Shown piece after piece: positions 1 through 7,273 of a DNA stretch of 19,441 nucleotides. Numbering within the stretch: position 1 is the stretch's first letter; each line of letters opens with the position of its first letter. Both the position numbers and the translations under genes were made by a program. Source of the DNA: an uncultured Eubacterium sp. (lineage in GTDB: Bacteria; Bacillota; Clostridia; Lachnospirales; Lachnospiraceae); contig CAJGDH010000008.1 of assembly GCA_904502145.1 (NCBI GenBank), positions 1-19,441 on the forward strand, written 5' to 3'. The notes under the pieces are model-generated. The model did no database searches. It saw nothing but the letters and a program-made list of their open reading frames with translations, and was not told where the DNA came from.

Positions 1-375
1 AAGGTCGACCGGTGGAACCTGATCGCGGAAAGCGCGGCAAAACAGTCAGGTAGAAACTATATCCCCCGGGTGACGGAGATCTGTTCCTTCTCCCGTGCCG
101 TGGAAGAGGCATTTTCCATGGAAGCCGTCCTTCTTCCCTACGAAGATGCCAGAGGGATCGGACATACCAGACAGGTGTTTTCCTCCATGACAGGGAAGGA
201 AAGCATAGGGATCTTCATCGGACCGGAAGGCGGATTCGAAGAAAATGAAGTGGAGACCATAAAAGAGAAAGGCGGATATGTAGTCACCCTCGGCCACAGG
301 ATCCTGAGGACGGAAACCGCCGGGATGACTGTCTTATCCATCCTTATGTATCTTCTTGAGGAAGATGAATCATAG
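1..375 (+). CDS. rsmE: 16S rRNA (uracil1498-N3)-methyltransferase RsmE, 3' part
   Basis: The reading frame is open from the first base, so this is the C-terminal 124 residues of a gene that begins upstream of the window. RsmE methylates N3 of U1498 in 16S rRNA using S-adenosylmethionine and belongs to the SPOUT (knotted) methyltransferases. Visible family signatures are the opening RW..IAESAAKQSGR..IP segment, the GPEGGF loop, and the ending RILRTETAGMTVLSILMYLL, which form the SAM-binding trefoil knot. A methionine occurs at codon 40 of the visible part, but the conserved residues before it show it is not the start. The next gene, aroC, follows after 72 bases with no clear promoter between, so the two may share a transcript. 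Confidence 0.95.
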   Translation, partial: KVDRWNLIAESAAKQSGRNYIPRVTEICSFSRAVEEAFSMEAVLLPYEDARGIGHTRQVFSSMTGKESIGIFIGPEGGFEENEVETIKEKGGYVVTLGHRILRTETAGMTVLSILMYLLEEDES

Positions 376-447
376 ATAAATCAGGTTCGATTTCAATGGA
401 AAAACATCGGACAGCCAACAAAACCCAGCACAGAAAAGGAGTCGGAA

Positions 448-1551
448 ATGGCAGCTGGTTCTACATTTGGAAAAATATTCAGGATCACTACCTGGGGTGA
501 GTCCCATGGTCAGGGAACCGGGGTCGTGGTGGACGGATGTCCTGCCGGACTGAACCTGACAGAGGGGGATATCCAGACCTTTCTGGACCGGAGAAGGCCG
601 GGAGTATCCGGATACAGCAGCGGACGGAAAGAAGAAGATAAGATCAAGATACTTTCGGGGATCTTCGAAGGGGTGACCACAGGGGCACCCATCTCCATGA
701 TGGTGGAGAATACCGGCCATCAAAGCGGGGATTACTCTGCCTTAAAGGACCTGTACCGGCCGGGACATGCCGATTACACCTACGAGATGAAATACGGCAT
801 CAGGGATTTCCGCGGAGGCGGAAGAGCATCTGGCAGGGAGACACTGGGCCGTGTGGCCGGAGGTGCCATTGCTGTGAAGGTGCTTGAAGAGATGGGAATA
901 GGGATTTATGCCTACACAACATCCATCGGTCCGGTCACTGTGAACAGGGAACATCTCTCTTTGGAGACAAGGGACCAAAATCCGCTTTATATGCCCGATC
1001 CCCGGGCGGCGGAGGAGGCGTCAGCCTACCTTAAGGAATGCAGGAAAAGGGGTGATTCCGCAGGAGGCGTGGCAGAGTGTATGATCACCGGACTGCCCGC
1101 AGGCCTTGGAGATCCCGTATTTGATAAACTGAGTGCTTCCCTTGGCCAGGCCATCCTGTCCATCGGAGGAGTGAAAGGTTTTGAGATCGGAGACGGATTC
1201 TCTGCCGCCCGGTCGGCCGGCTCCGTCAACAATGATGAATTTTACAGGGACGGCCATCAGGTAAAGAAAAAAACAAATCATGCCGGCGGCCTCCTGGGAG
1301 GAATAAGTGACGGGTCGGAGGTCATTTTCCGTGCCGCCTTCAAGCCGGTCCCGTCTATCGCTGCAGTACAGCGGACGGTGGACAGTAATGGAGCCGAAAG
1401 GGAAGTCAGTATCTCCGGACGTCATGACCCGGTCATCGTGCCAAGAGCGGTGGTGGTCCTGGAAACCATGGCAGCCTGTGTGGTCCTGGACAGCCTCCTG
1501 TTAAATATGAGCAGCAGGCTCGACCGGATCCTGGATTTCTACCGGGACTGA
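448..1551 (+). CDS. aroC: Chorismate synthase
   Basis: AroC carries out the last shikimate-pathway step, converting 5-enolpyruvylshikimate-3-phosphate to chorismate with reduced FMN. The 367-residue product is of usual length. Signature motifs are TTWGESHG near residues 14-21, GGGRASGRETLGRVAGGA around 123-140 and the C-terminal HDPVIVPRAVVVLE. The ATG is preceded by AAAAGGAG seven bases upstream, which fixes the start. It is a full, undamaged gene. I see no terminator after it; the 123-base gap to tgt contains a promoter for tgt instead. Being between rsmE and tgt it looks like a housekeeping neighbour rather than part of an aromatic amino acid operon. Confidence 0.98.
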   Translation: MAAGSTFGKIFRITTWGESHGQGTGVVVDGCPAGLNLTEGDIQTFLDRRRPGVSGYSSGRKEEDKIKILSGIFEGVTTGAPISMMVENTGHQSGDYSALKDLYRPGHADYTYEMKYGIRDFRGGGRASGRETLGRVAGGAIAVKVLEEMGIGIYAYTTSIGPVTVNREHLSLETRDQNPLYMPDPRAAEEASAYLKECRKRGDSAGGVAECMITGLPAGLGDPVFDKLSASLGQAILSIGGVKGFEIGDGFSAARSAGSVNNDEFYRDGHQVKKKTNHAGGLLGGISDGSEVIFRAAFKPVPSIAAVQRTVDSNGAEREVSISGRHDPVIVPRAVVVLETMAACVVLDSLLLNMSSRLDRILDFYRD

Positions 1552-1610
1552 TCCCGCAGGCGGCATAGATAAGCCTCATCTTTGCACAGGAATTTTCCGT
1601 AAAAAACCTG

Positions 1611-1639
1611 TTGTGCATTCCTATTTCTTATGTTAGAAT
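1611..1639 (+). promoter_or_regulatory. Sigma-A-type promoter for tgt
   Basis: A -35 match TTGTGC at 1611-1616 is followed after exactly 17 bases by TAGAAT at 1634-1639, with the extended -10 dinucleotide TG at 1631-1632. The expected transcription start is near 1646, leaving a leader of about 30 bases before the tgt ATG. This starts a transcript that could cover tgt and yajC. Confidence 0.75.
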
Positions 1640-1674
1640 TAGCTTTGTATGTGTTACTATAGAGAGGAATTCAT

Positions 1675-2808
1675 ATGTATACGTTGATCACAAGGGACGG
1701 GTTGGCGAAAAGAGGCCGCTTTGCCACCGTACATGGAACCATCGAGACCCCGGTCTTTATGAATGTAGGTACCGTCGGTGCCATCAAGGGGGCGGTGAGT
1801 ACGGATGATCTTAAGGAGATCGGAACCCAGGTTCAGCTTTCCAACACCTATCATCTGCATGTACGGACCGGTGACGAACTGATCCGACGCTTCGGGGGTC
1901 TTCACCGCTTTATGGTCTGGGACAGGCCCATCCTCACGGATTCGGGAGGATTTCAGGTGTTTTCCCTGGCAGGTCTGAGGAGGATCAAAGAGGAAGGGGT
2001 CTATTTTCAGTCACATATCGACGGACATCATATTTTTATGGGCCCTGAGGAAAGTATGGAGATCCAGTCAAACCTGGGATCCACCATCGCCATGGCCTTT
2101 GATGAATGCCCTCCCAGCAAGGCTGAAAAACAGTATATCCGTGATTCGGTCGACCGGACCACCCGCTGGCTTGCCCGGTGTGTGAACCGGATGAAGGAAC
2201 TGAATGCCGCGGAAGGTACAGTGAATCCTCATCAGATGCTTTTCGGCATCAATCAGGGTGCGGTTTATGATGATATCCGCATCGATCATGCCAGACGGAT
2301 CGCCGAGATGGACCTTGACGGATATGCCGTCGGAGGTCTGGCCGTTGGAGAGAGCCACGAGGAGATGTATCATATCCTTGATGTGACTGTCCCTCATCTG
2401 CCTGTGGATAAACCTACCTATCTTATGGGGGTAGGTACTCCCGCCAACATTCTCGAAGCCGTTGACCGTGGAGTCGATTTTTTCGACTGCGTATATCCCT
2501 CCAGAAACGGAAGGCACGGTCATGTCTACACCCGGCACGGCAAGATCAACCTGTTCAACAAAAAATATGAACTGGACCCGCGACCCATTGAACCGGGCTG
2601 CCGGTGTCCTGCATGCCGGTCCTACAGCAGGGCATACATCCGTCATCTGCTGAAGGCCAAGGAGATGCTCGGCATGCGTCTCTGTGTTCTTCACAACCTG
2701 TACTACTACAACCATCTTATGGAAGATATACGTACGGCCATCGAAGAACACCGCTATCAGGCGTTTAAAAAATCCACTTTGGAAGGATTTTCCACACCGG
2801 AGGACTGA
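1675..2808 (+). CDS. tgt: tRNA-guanine(34) transglycosylase (queuine tRNA-ribosyltransferase)
   Basis: Bacterial Tgt exchanges guanine-34 in the anticodon of tRNAs for Asp, Asn, His and Tyr for the queuosine precursor preQ1. The product is 377 residues, full length. Catalytic Asp89 lies in TDSGGFQVFSL; the nucleophile is Asp271 in FDCVYPSRNGRHG. The zinc site is Cys309, Cys311, Cys314 and His340. The ATG follows GAGAGGAATTC, a suitable ribosome binding site, and lies about 30 bases after a strong promoter. The next gene, yajC, starts 39 bases downstream; tgt-yajC-secDF is a common order across bacteria, and here the SCIFF genes are inserted in it. Confidence 0.98.
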   Translation: MYTLITRDGLAKRGRFATVHGTIETPVFMNVGTVGAIKGAVSTDDLKEIGTQVQLSNTYHLHVRTGDELIRRFGGLHRFMVWDRPILTDSGGFQVFSLAGLRRIKEEGVYFQSHIDGHHIFMGPEESMEIQSNLGSTIAMAFDECPPSKAEKQYIRDSVDRTTRWLARCVNRMKELNAAEGTVNPHQMLFGINQGAVYDDIRIDHARRIAEMDLDGYAVGGLAVGESHEEMYHILDVTVPHLPVDKPTYLMGVGTPANILEAVDRGVDFFDCVYPSRNGRHGHVYTRHGKINLFNKKYELDPRPIEPGCRCPACRSYSRAYIRHLLKAKEMLGMRLCVLHNLYYYNHLMEDIRTAIEEHRYQAFKKSTLEGFSTPED

Positions 2809-2847
2809 TGCCCGCCGGATACTTTAAACTATGGAGGTTTTGATTCT

Positions 2848-3168
2848 ATGATGTTATTGGCGAATAACTTTTTGGCAAGCGGCGGTGCGATGATCATCTT
2901 TTATGTCATCCTTTTCGGAGGCATGATCTATTTTATCTCCATCCGTCCAAACTCAAAGGCAAAGAGAGAAAGAGAAGCTATGAACGCTTCCATGAAGGCC
3001 GGCGACAGTGTGCTGACCACCAGCGGATTCTACGGTGTGATCATTGACATTATGGACAATACGGTCATCGTTGAGTTCGGCAACAATCGTAACTGCCGTA
3101 TCCCCATGCAGAAGGACGCGATCCAGGCCGTGGAGAAACCCAATTACGGAAGAACAGAAGAAGAGTGA
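2848..3168 (+). CDS. yajC: Preprotein translocase subunit YajC
   Basis: YajC is a small single-span membrane protein that associates with SecDF and the SecYEG translocon. The 106-residue product has a hydrophobic segment at about residues 13-32 followed by the family signature IRPNSKAKRERE, then a cytoplasmic SH3-like tail (MKAGDSVLTTSGFYGVI). Two successive ATG codons lie at 2848 and 2851; GGAGG at 2833-2837 favours the first. The neighbours support the call: tgt upstream and secDF downstream, interrupted by scfA and scfB. It probably shares the tgt transcript. Confidence 0.96.
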   Translation: MMLLANNFLASGGAMIIFYVILFGGMIYFISIRPNSKAKREREAMNASMKAGDSVLTTSGFYGVIIDIMDNTVIVEFGNNRNCRIPMQKDAIQAVEKPNYGRTEEE

Positions 3169-3183
3169 CCCCGCAATTGATGG

Positions 3184-3213
3184 TTGCAGATTTTCGGATT
3201 TCTATGCTATACT
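3184..3213 (+). promoter_or_regulatory. Promoter for the SCIFF precursor gene
   Basis: An extended -10 element TGCTATACT lies at 3205-3213. A weaker -35 (TTGCAG, 3184-3189) is 18 bases upstream of the hexamer. Transcription would start near 3220, giving a leader of about 54 bases before scfA. It allows scfA to be expressed apart from tgt-yajC. Confidence 0.65.
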
Positions 3214-3273
3214 TACCAGTGAAGTGTCGGCATAGGACATTTCCGAGTATATTGTGATGAAGGAGGCGTTATT

Positions 3274-3423
3274 GTGAAGCGTGTTAAAACCCTTACCGGT
3301 AATAAAACATACGGTAGCACCATGTGCAAAGGCGGTTGCGGCGAATGCCAGACATCCTGTCAGTCCGCATGCAAGACATCCTGTACCGTCGGCAATCAGA
3401 CTTGTGAGAATGAGGAAAAATAA
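3274..3423 (+). CDS. scfA: SCIFF ranthipeptide precursor (six-cysteine peptide)
   Basis: This small gene encodes a 49-residue peptide starting at GTG, with a perfect AAGGAGG seven bases upstream. It matches the SCIFF family ('six cysteines in forty-five residues'), near-universal in Clostridia: the core CGECQTSCQSAC then KTSCTVGNQTCE is essentially the family consensus. Cysteines are at 18, 22, 25, 29, 33, 37 and 44; the last six are the canonical set and Cys18 is extra. Family knowledge: the adjacent radical SAM enzyme makes Cys-to-Thr thioether links, and in the Clostridium thermocellum peptide CteA the link is Cys32-Thr37, which corresponds by alignment to Cys33-Thr38 here. The N-terminal MKRVKTLTG segment is the leader. 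No dedicated protease or exporter is seen nearby. Confidence 0.96.
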   Translation: MKRVKTLTGNKTYGSTMCKGGCGECQTSCQSACKTSCTVGNQTCENEEK

Positions 3424-3483
3424 ATCGCAAGATGCTGAGATGAAAGGTGTATTTGCGTTCCTTTCCTGAAAGATATGCTTGCA

Positions 3484-3513
3484 ATAGGGTGAACAGGTCT
3501 CTGTTCACCCTAT
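3484..3513 (+). other. Perfect 13-bp hairpin downstream of scfA, no U-tract
   Basis: ATAGGGTGAACAG (3484-3496) pairs perfectly with CTGTTCACCCTAT (3501-3513) around a GTCT loop. A stem this strong just after a small abundant-peptide gene is typical of a 3' stabiliser, processing site or partial terminator. No run of T follows (ATGTACGATAAGG instead), so it is not a standard intrinsic terminator. Confidence 0.8.
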
Positions 3514-3611
3514 ATGTACGATAAGGCAGAACGCACATGTCATGCTTGCATGAACATGTATGTGATGCCAACGTAACATCGAGTGACTTTGTCACGAGAT
3601 GTACGATAAGG
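3514..3611 (+). repeat. Direct repeat ATGTACGATAAGG, two copies
   Basis: The identical 13-mer ATGTACGATAAGG occurs at 3514-3526 and 3599-3611, each directly after or overlapping the 3' foot of a hairpin. Two identical 13-mers within about 100 bases are very unlikely by chance. The second copy lies 28 bases before the scfB start and just ahead of its Shine-Dalgarno. Confidence 0.85.
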
Positions 3612-3639
3612 TATTTACTATTCTGAAAGGAGAACCCGT

Positions 3640-4998
3640 ATGGTTCATCAGTATAAAAACAACGGGTACAACATCGTAATGGATGTATGCAGCGGTGCCG
3701 TACATGTTGTTGATGATGTCACCTTCGATGTGATCTCCCTCTTTGAGCAGACGGATCCGGAAGAGATGAAAAAAATGCTTCCCTATCCCCCTGAAGAGAT
3801 CAGCGAAGCCTATGCCGAGGTGGAGGAACTGAAAAACCAGGGACTGCTGTTCACGGAAGACAACTATCGGGATTACATCGAGGAAGTGAAAAGCCGGAAG
3901 ACGGTGGTCAAAGCCCTTTGTCTCCACATCGCCCATGACTGCAACCTGGCCTGCCGCTATTGTTTTGCCGGGGAAGGGGAATACAAAGGTTCCCGCTCGC
4001 TGATGAGCGAGGAAGTGGGAAAAGCCGCACTGGATTTTCTTGTGGCCAATTCCGGCAACCGGCATAACCTGGAAGTTGACTTCTTCGGTGGAGAGCCGAC
4101 GCTCAATTTCGGGGTGGTCAAAAAGATCGTGGCTTACGGCAGAGAGCTGGAGAAAAAACACGATAAACATTTCCGTTTTACCTTTACCACCAACGGTCTT
4201 CTGGTCAATGATGAGATCATTGAATTCTCAAACCGGGAGATGGACAATGTGGTCATGAGTATCGACGGAAGAAAAGAGGTCCATGATTACATGAGGCCCA
4301 CCAGAGGCGGGAAACCGAGCTATGATGTCATCCTGCCCAAATTCATCCGTTTCGCGGAGTCCAGAAAGCAGAGAAGATATTATGTGAGGGGAACCTTCAC
4401 CCGCCGTAACCTGGATTTCTCAAAAGACGTATTCCACCTTGCGGACCTTGGTTTTCAGCAGATCTCCATGGAACCGGTGGTGGGGCTTCCCGAGGAACCC
4501 TATGCTATCCGGGAGGAAGATCTGCCGCAGATCTTCGCCGAATATGACGCCATTGCCAGGGAGATCATCACCAGGGAGAAGGAAGGCAGACCTTTCCAGT
4601 TCTTCCATTTCATGATCGATCTGACAGGGGGACCCTGTGTGGCCAAGCGTCTTTCAGGCTGCGGAAGCGGGACTGAATATCTGGCTGTTACCCCCTGGGG
4701 TGACCTCTATCCCTGCCACCAGTTTGTGGGGGAAGAGGACTTCAAAGTGGGAGATGTGTTCGGCGGGATCAGCCGTCAGGACATCTGCTCATCCTTCAGG
4801 GCGTGCAATGTATATACAAAGAAAAAATGCAGAGATTGCTTTGCAAGATTTTACTGCAGCGGAGGTTGCGCTGCAAATGCATGGAAATTCCATGGAGATA
4901 TTAATGAAGCCTATGATTTGAGCTGTGAGATGGAGCGCAAACGTGTGGAATGTGCCATCATGATCAAGGCAGCTCTGGCTGAGGAAAGGGAGAATTAG
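3640..4998 (+). CDS. scfB: SCIFF radical SAM maturase (thioether-forming, CteB-like)
   Basis: This is the 452-residue radical SAM enzyme that modifies the SCIFF peptide. The N-terminal part (about 1-90) resembles the peptide-recognition (RRE-like) domain of such maturases. The radical SAM cluster motif CNLACRYC supplies Cys101, Cys105 and Cys108, followed by FFGGEPT (149-154), which helps bind SAM. The C-terminal SPASM-type region is cysteine-rich (Cys333, 341, 359, 383, 389, 397, 400, 406, 410, 429), enough for two auxiliary 4Fe-4S clusters. The start is fixed by AAAGGAG seven bases upstream. The precursor lies 216 bases upstream, across a structured gap; the stop is only 3 bases before secDF. 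Family knowledge: it abstracts a hydrogen from threonine and forms a Cys-Thr thioether. It is intact, with all expected cysteines. Confidence 0.96.
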   Translation: MVHQYKNNGYNIVMDVCSGAVHVVDDVTFDVISLFEQTDPEEMKKMLPYPPEEISEAYAEVEELKNQGLLFTEDNYRDYIEEVKSRKTVVKALCLHIAHDCNLACRYCFAGEGEYKGSRSLMSEEVGKAALDFLVANSGNRHNLEVDFFGGEPTLNFGVVKKIVAYGRELEKKHDKHFRFTFTTNGLLVNDEIIEFSNREMDNVVMSIDGRKEVHDYMRPTRGGKPSYDVILPKFIRFAESRKQRRYYVRGTFTRRNLDFSKDVFHLADLGFQQISMEPVVGLPEEPYAIREEDLPQIFAEYDAIAREIITREKEGRPFQFFHFMIDLTGGPCVAKRLSGCGSGTEYLAVTPWGDLYPCHQFVGEEDFKVGDVFGGISRQDICSSFRACNVYTKKKCRDCFARFYCSGGCAANAWKFHGDINEAYDLSCEMERKRVECAIMIKAALAEEREN

Positions 4999-5001
4999 AA
5001 A

Positions 5002-7191
5002 ATGGCAAAGAAGCGTACCAGGAAGACCAATCCGAGACAGAGGGCGGTCATGACCATTCTTGCGGTGATCATTGTAGCTGTATTCTGTGCCTACACCGTA
5101 GCCAACGGTCTCGGAAAACAGCATAAGGGATCCGCGAAGAACATCGAGCTGGGTCTTGACCTTGCCGGTGGTGTGAGTATCACCTATGAGATTGATGACG
5201 AAAATCCAACGGACACAGATGTGGATGATACCATCTACAAGCTCCAGAAACGTGTGGAGCATTACAGTACAGAGTCCGAGGTATACAAGGAAGGATCCAG
5301 GAACATCACCGTTGAGATCCCCGGCGTCACCGATGCCAACGCCATCCTTGAAGAACTGGGCAAACCCGGTGACCTTGAGTTCAAACTGGAAGACGGTTCC
5401 ACAGTCCTTACCGGTTCCAATATCAAGAGTGCCGAAGCCGGCACCCAGGAAGATAAAGGAATGAAGAACTATGTGGTAAGGCTTTCCATGGACAAGGAGG
5501 GAGCGGAAGCATTCGCAACGGCTACCGCTGCCAACATCGGAAAACCCATCTACATCTATTACGACGGCGAAGTGGTGAGTGCTCCCACTGTCCAGTCCGC
5601 CATCACAGACGGCAACTGCGTCATTGAAAATATGGAAAGTTTCGAGACCGCGTCAGAGCTGGCTTCCACCATCCGTATCGGTGCCCTTCCTCTGACCCTT
5701 ACCGAGATCCGTTCCAACGTGGTCAGTGCAAAGCTGGGACAGGATGCCATCCAGACATCCCTGAAAGCCGGTGCCGTAGGTCTGGCGCTTGTTTCCCTCT
5801 TTATGATCATCATCTACTATTTCCCGGGATTTGTGGCAGCCCTTGCACTGTGCATCTACATCATTCTTGACCTTCTGGCCATCAATGGTTTTGACGCCAC
5901 CCTTACACTGCCCGGTATTGCCGGTGTGCTTCTGGCCATCGGTATGGCGGTAGACGCCAACGTTATCATCTTCACCCGTATCCGCGAGGAGATCTCCTCA
6001 GGCAAATCTGTCCTGAACGCCATCAACGGCGGTTATGATAAAGCCCTTTCCGCCATTCTCGACGGAAATATCACCACGTTGATCGCTGCGGCAGTGCTGT
6101 GGATGAAGGGTTCAGGAACCGTTAGAGGTTTCGCCCAGACACTGGCAATCGGTATCATTTTATCCATGTTCACCGCTTTGTTCATCACCAAACACCTGCT
6201 CTTAAGCTTCTATGAACTCGGGGTACAGGATGAGAAATATTACGGCCGTGCCAAGGAAGTCAAGGTAAGGAATTATGTTAAGATCAGTAAATACTGCATC
6301 ATCGGTTCCCTTATCGTGATCCTTTTAGGTTTTGTCTTTATGCCGATCAACAAGAACGCCATCGGCAATATCCTCAATTACGACCTGGAATTTTCAGGCG
6401 GTACAGCTGTCACCATGACCTTCAACCAGGAGGTGCCCGACGATCTGGATGAAAAGATCGTGGAAACCGTAAAACAGACGGTCGATGTCAAGACGGTCCA
6501 GAGCCAGAAGGTCATCAACTCCGACCAGATCGTGATCAAGACCAACGAGCTGTCTGTGGCAGACCGTTCCAAACTTGAGGATGCACTGAAAGAAGCCTAC
6601 GATATCGAAGAATATCAGACAGAGGAGATCGCGGCCAGCGTGTCCGCTGAGATGAAGAGTGACGCTATCGTTGCGGTGATCATCGCCTCCATCTGTATGC
6701 TGATCTATATCGCGTTCCGTTTCAAGGATGTGAAGTTCGGCGGAAGTGCTGTTATCGCCCTTCTCCACGATGTTTTCGTGGTCCTGACGATCTATTCCGT
6801 ATTCCGTCTGTCTGTAGGTAATACTTTCATTGCCTGTATGCTGACCATCCTCGGATACTCCATCAATGCCACCATCATTATCTTTGACCGTATCCGTGAA
6901 AATATGAAGAACAACCAGCTGGTCAAACAGGGCCTGGATGTCGTGGTCAACACAAGTATCAGCCAGACATTTACCCGTACCATCAACACATCCCTGACTT
7001 CATTTATCACCATCTTTGTTCTTTACATCATGGGTGTTGCCTCCATCAAGGAGTTTACCCTCACCCTCATGTGCGGTATCGTATGCGGTGCTTACTCTTC
7101 CGTATGCATCACCGGACCCGTATGGTACTTTATGAAGAGAAGAGGAAAAAAAGCTGCAGTTCAGACTGCTTCAGGCAAGAAAAAAAGATAA
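5002..7191 (+). CDS. secDF: Protein translocase SecDF, fused SecD and SecF
   Basis: SecD and SecF are proton-motive-force-driven membrane partners of SecYEG that help pull exported proteins across. They form one 729-residue chain here, as in many Firmicutes. The SecD half has an N-terminal membrane span (about 14-34), the GLDLAGGVSITYE motif at 51-63, an outer domain, and a membrane bundle with AVDANVIIFTRIREE at 316-330. The SecF half begins near residue 425 with a membrane span, then LEFSGGTAV near 462-470 and INATIIIFDRIREN near 621-634. The C-terminus is lysine-rich and cytoplasmic. The ATG lies 3 bases after the scfB stop; its Shine-Dalgarno AAAGGGAG sits inside scfB, implying translational coupling. 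A strong terminator follows 25 bases after the stop. Confidence 0.97.
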   Translation: MAKKRTRKTNPRQRAVMTILAVIIVAVFCAYTVANGLGKQHKGSAKNIELGLDLAGGVSITYEIDDENPTDTDVDDTIYKLQKRVEHYSTESEVYKEGSRNITVEIPGVTDANAILEELGKPGDLEFKLEDGSTVLTGSNIKSAEAGTQEDKGMKNYVVRLSMDKEGAEAFATATAANIGKPIYIYYDGEVVSAPTVQSAITDGNCVIENMESFETASELASTIRIGALPLTLTEIRSNVVSAKLGQDAIQTSLKAGAVGLALVSLFMIIIYYFPGFVAALALCIYIILDLLAINGFDATLTLPGIAGVLLAIGMAVDANVIIFTRIREEISSGKSVLNAINGGYDKALSAILDGNITTLIAAAVLWMKGSGTVRGFAQTLAIGIILSMFTALFITKHLLLSFYELGVQDEKYYGRAKEVKVRNYVKISKYCIIGSLIVILLGFVFMPINKNAIGNILNYDLEFSGGTAVTMTFNQEVPDDLDEKIVETVKQTVDVKTVQSQKVINSDQIVIKTNELSVADRSKLEDALKEAYDIEEYQTEEIAASVSAEMKSDAIVAVIIASICMLIYIAFRFKDVKFGGSAVIALLHDVFVVLTIYSVFRLSVGNTFIACMLTILGYSINATIIIFDRIRENMKNNQLVKQGLDVVVNTSISQTFTRTINTSLTSFITIFVLYIMGVASIKEFTLTLMCGIVCGAYSSVCITGPVWYFMKRRGKKAAVQTASGKKKR

Positions 7192-7216
7192 TCATACGAT
7201 TGATAAACGATGAAAG

Positions 7217-7254
7217 AATCCAACCGAAATCTCTTTTTTCGGTTGGATTTTCTT
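7217..7254 (+). terminator. Rho-independent terminator after secDF
   Basis: AATCCAACCGAAA (7217-7229) pairs perfectly over 13 bp with TTTCGGTTGGATT (7237-7249), with a seven-base loop TCTCTTT and a T-rich tail TTTTCTT. It closes the tgt/yajC/scf/secDF unit. It ends about 10 bases before the earliest possible recJ start, so recJ has no room for its own promoter after it. Confidence 0.93.
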
Positions 7255-7273
7255 ATAGGAACAGGTGATTAGT

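Larger units (their letters stand above)
3475..3611 (+). other. Structured intergenic element between scfA and scfB (candidate RNA element)
   Basis: The 216-base gap (3424-3639) contains two modules with the same order of parts. Module 1 has ATGCTTGCA (3475-3483), a perfect hairpin (3484-3513) and ATGTACGATAAGG (3514-3526). Module 2 has ATGCTTGCA (3542-3550), a hairpin (3577-3601) and ATGTACGATAAGG (3599-3611, overlapping the hairpin foot). Near-palindromic ACATGT copies flank the second ATGCTTGCA (3535-3540 and 3554-3559). No open reading frame with a ribosome binding site and no good promoter was found. It may be a leader, attenuator or processing site for scfB. The function is inference; the repeats and stems are seen directly. 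Confidence 0.55.

Noticed and set aside
1584..1616. Imperfect inverted repeat (TGCACAGG with CCTG and TGTGCA) overlapping the tgt -35
   Set aside because: The pairing needs a three-base bulge and leaves only short arms, so it is weak as either terminator or operator.
2068..2751. Long minus-strand open frame of 227 codons opposite tgt
   Set aside because: It is the mirror of a conserved tgt gene with intact catalytic residues; its translation shows no known domain and no start signal. Treated as a codon-bias shadow.
3589..3624. Possible promoter for scfB (TTGTCA with TATTCT)
   Set aside because: The hexamer spacing is 24 bases, far beyond the normal 16-18, and neither TACGAT copy has a -35 partner.
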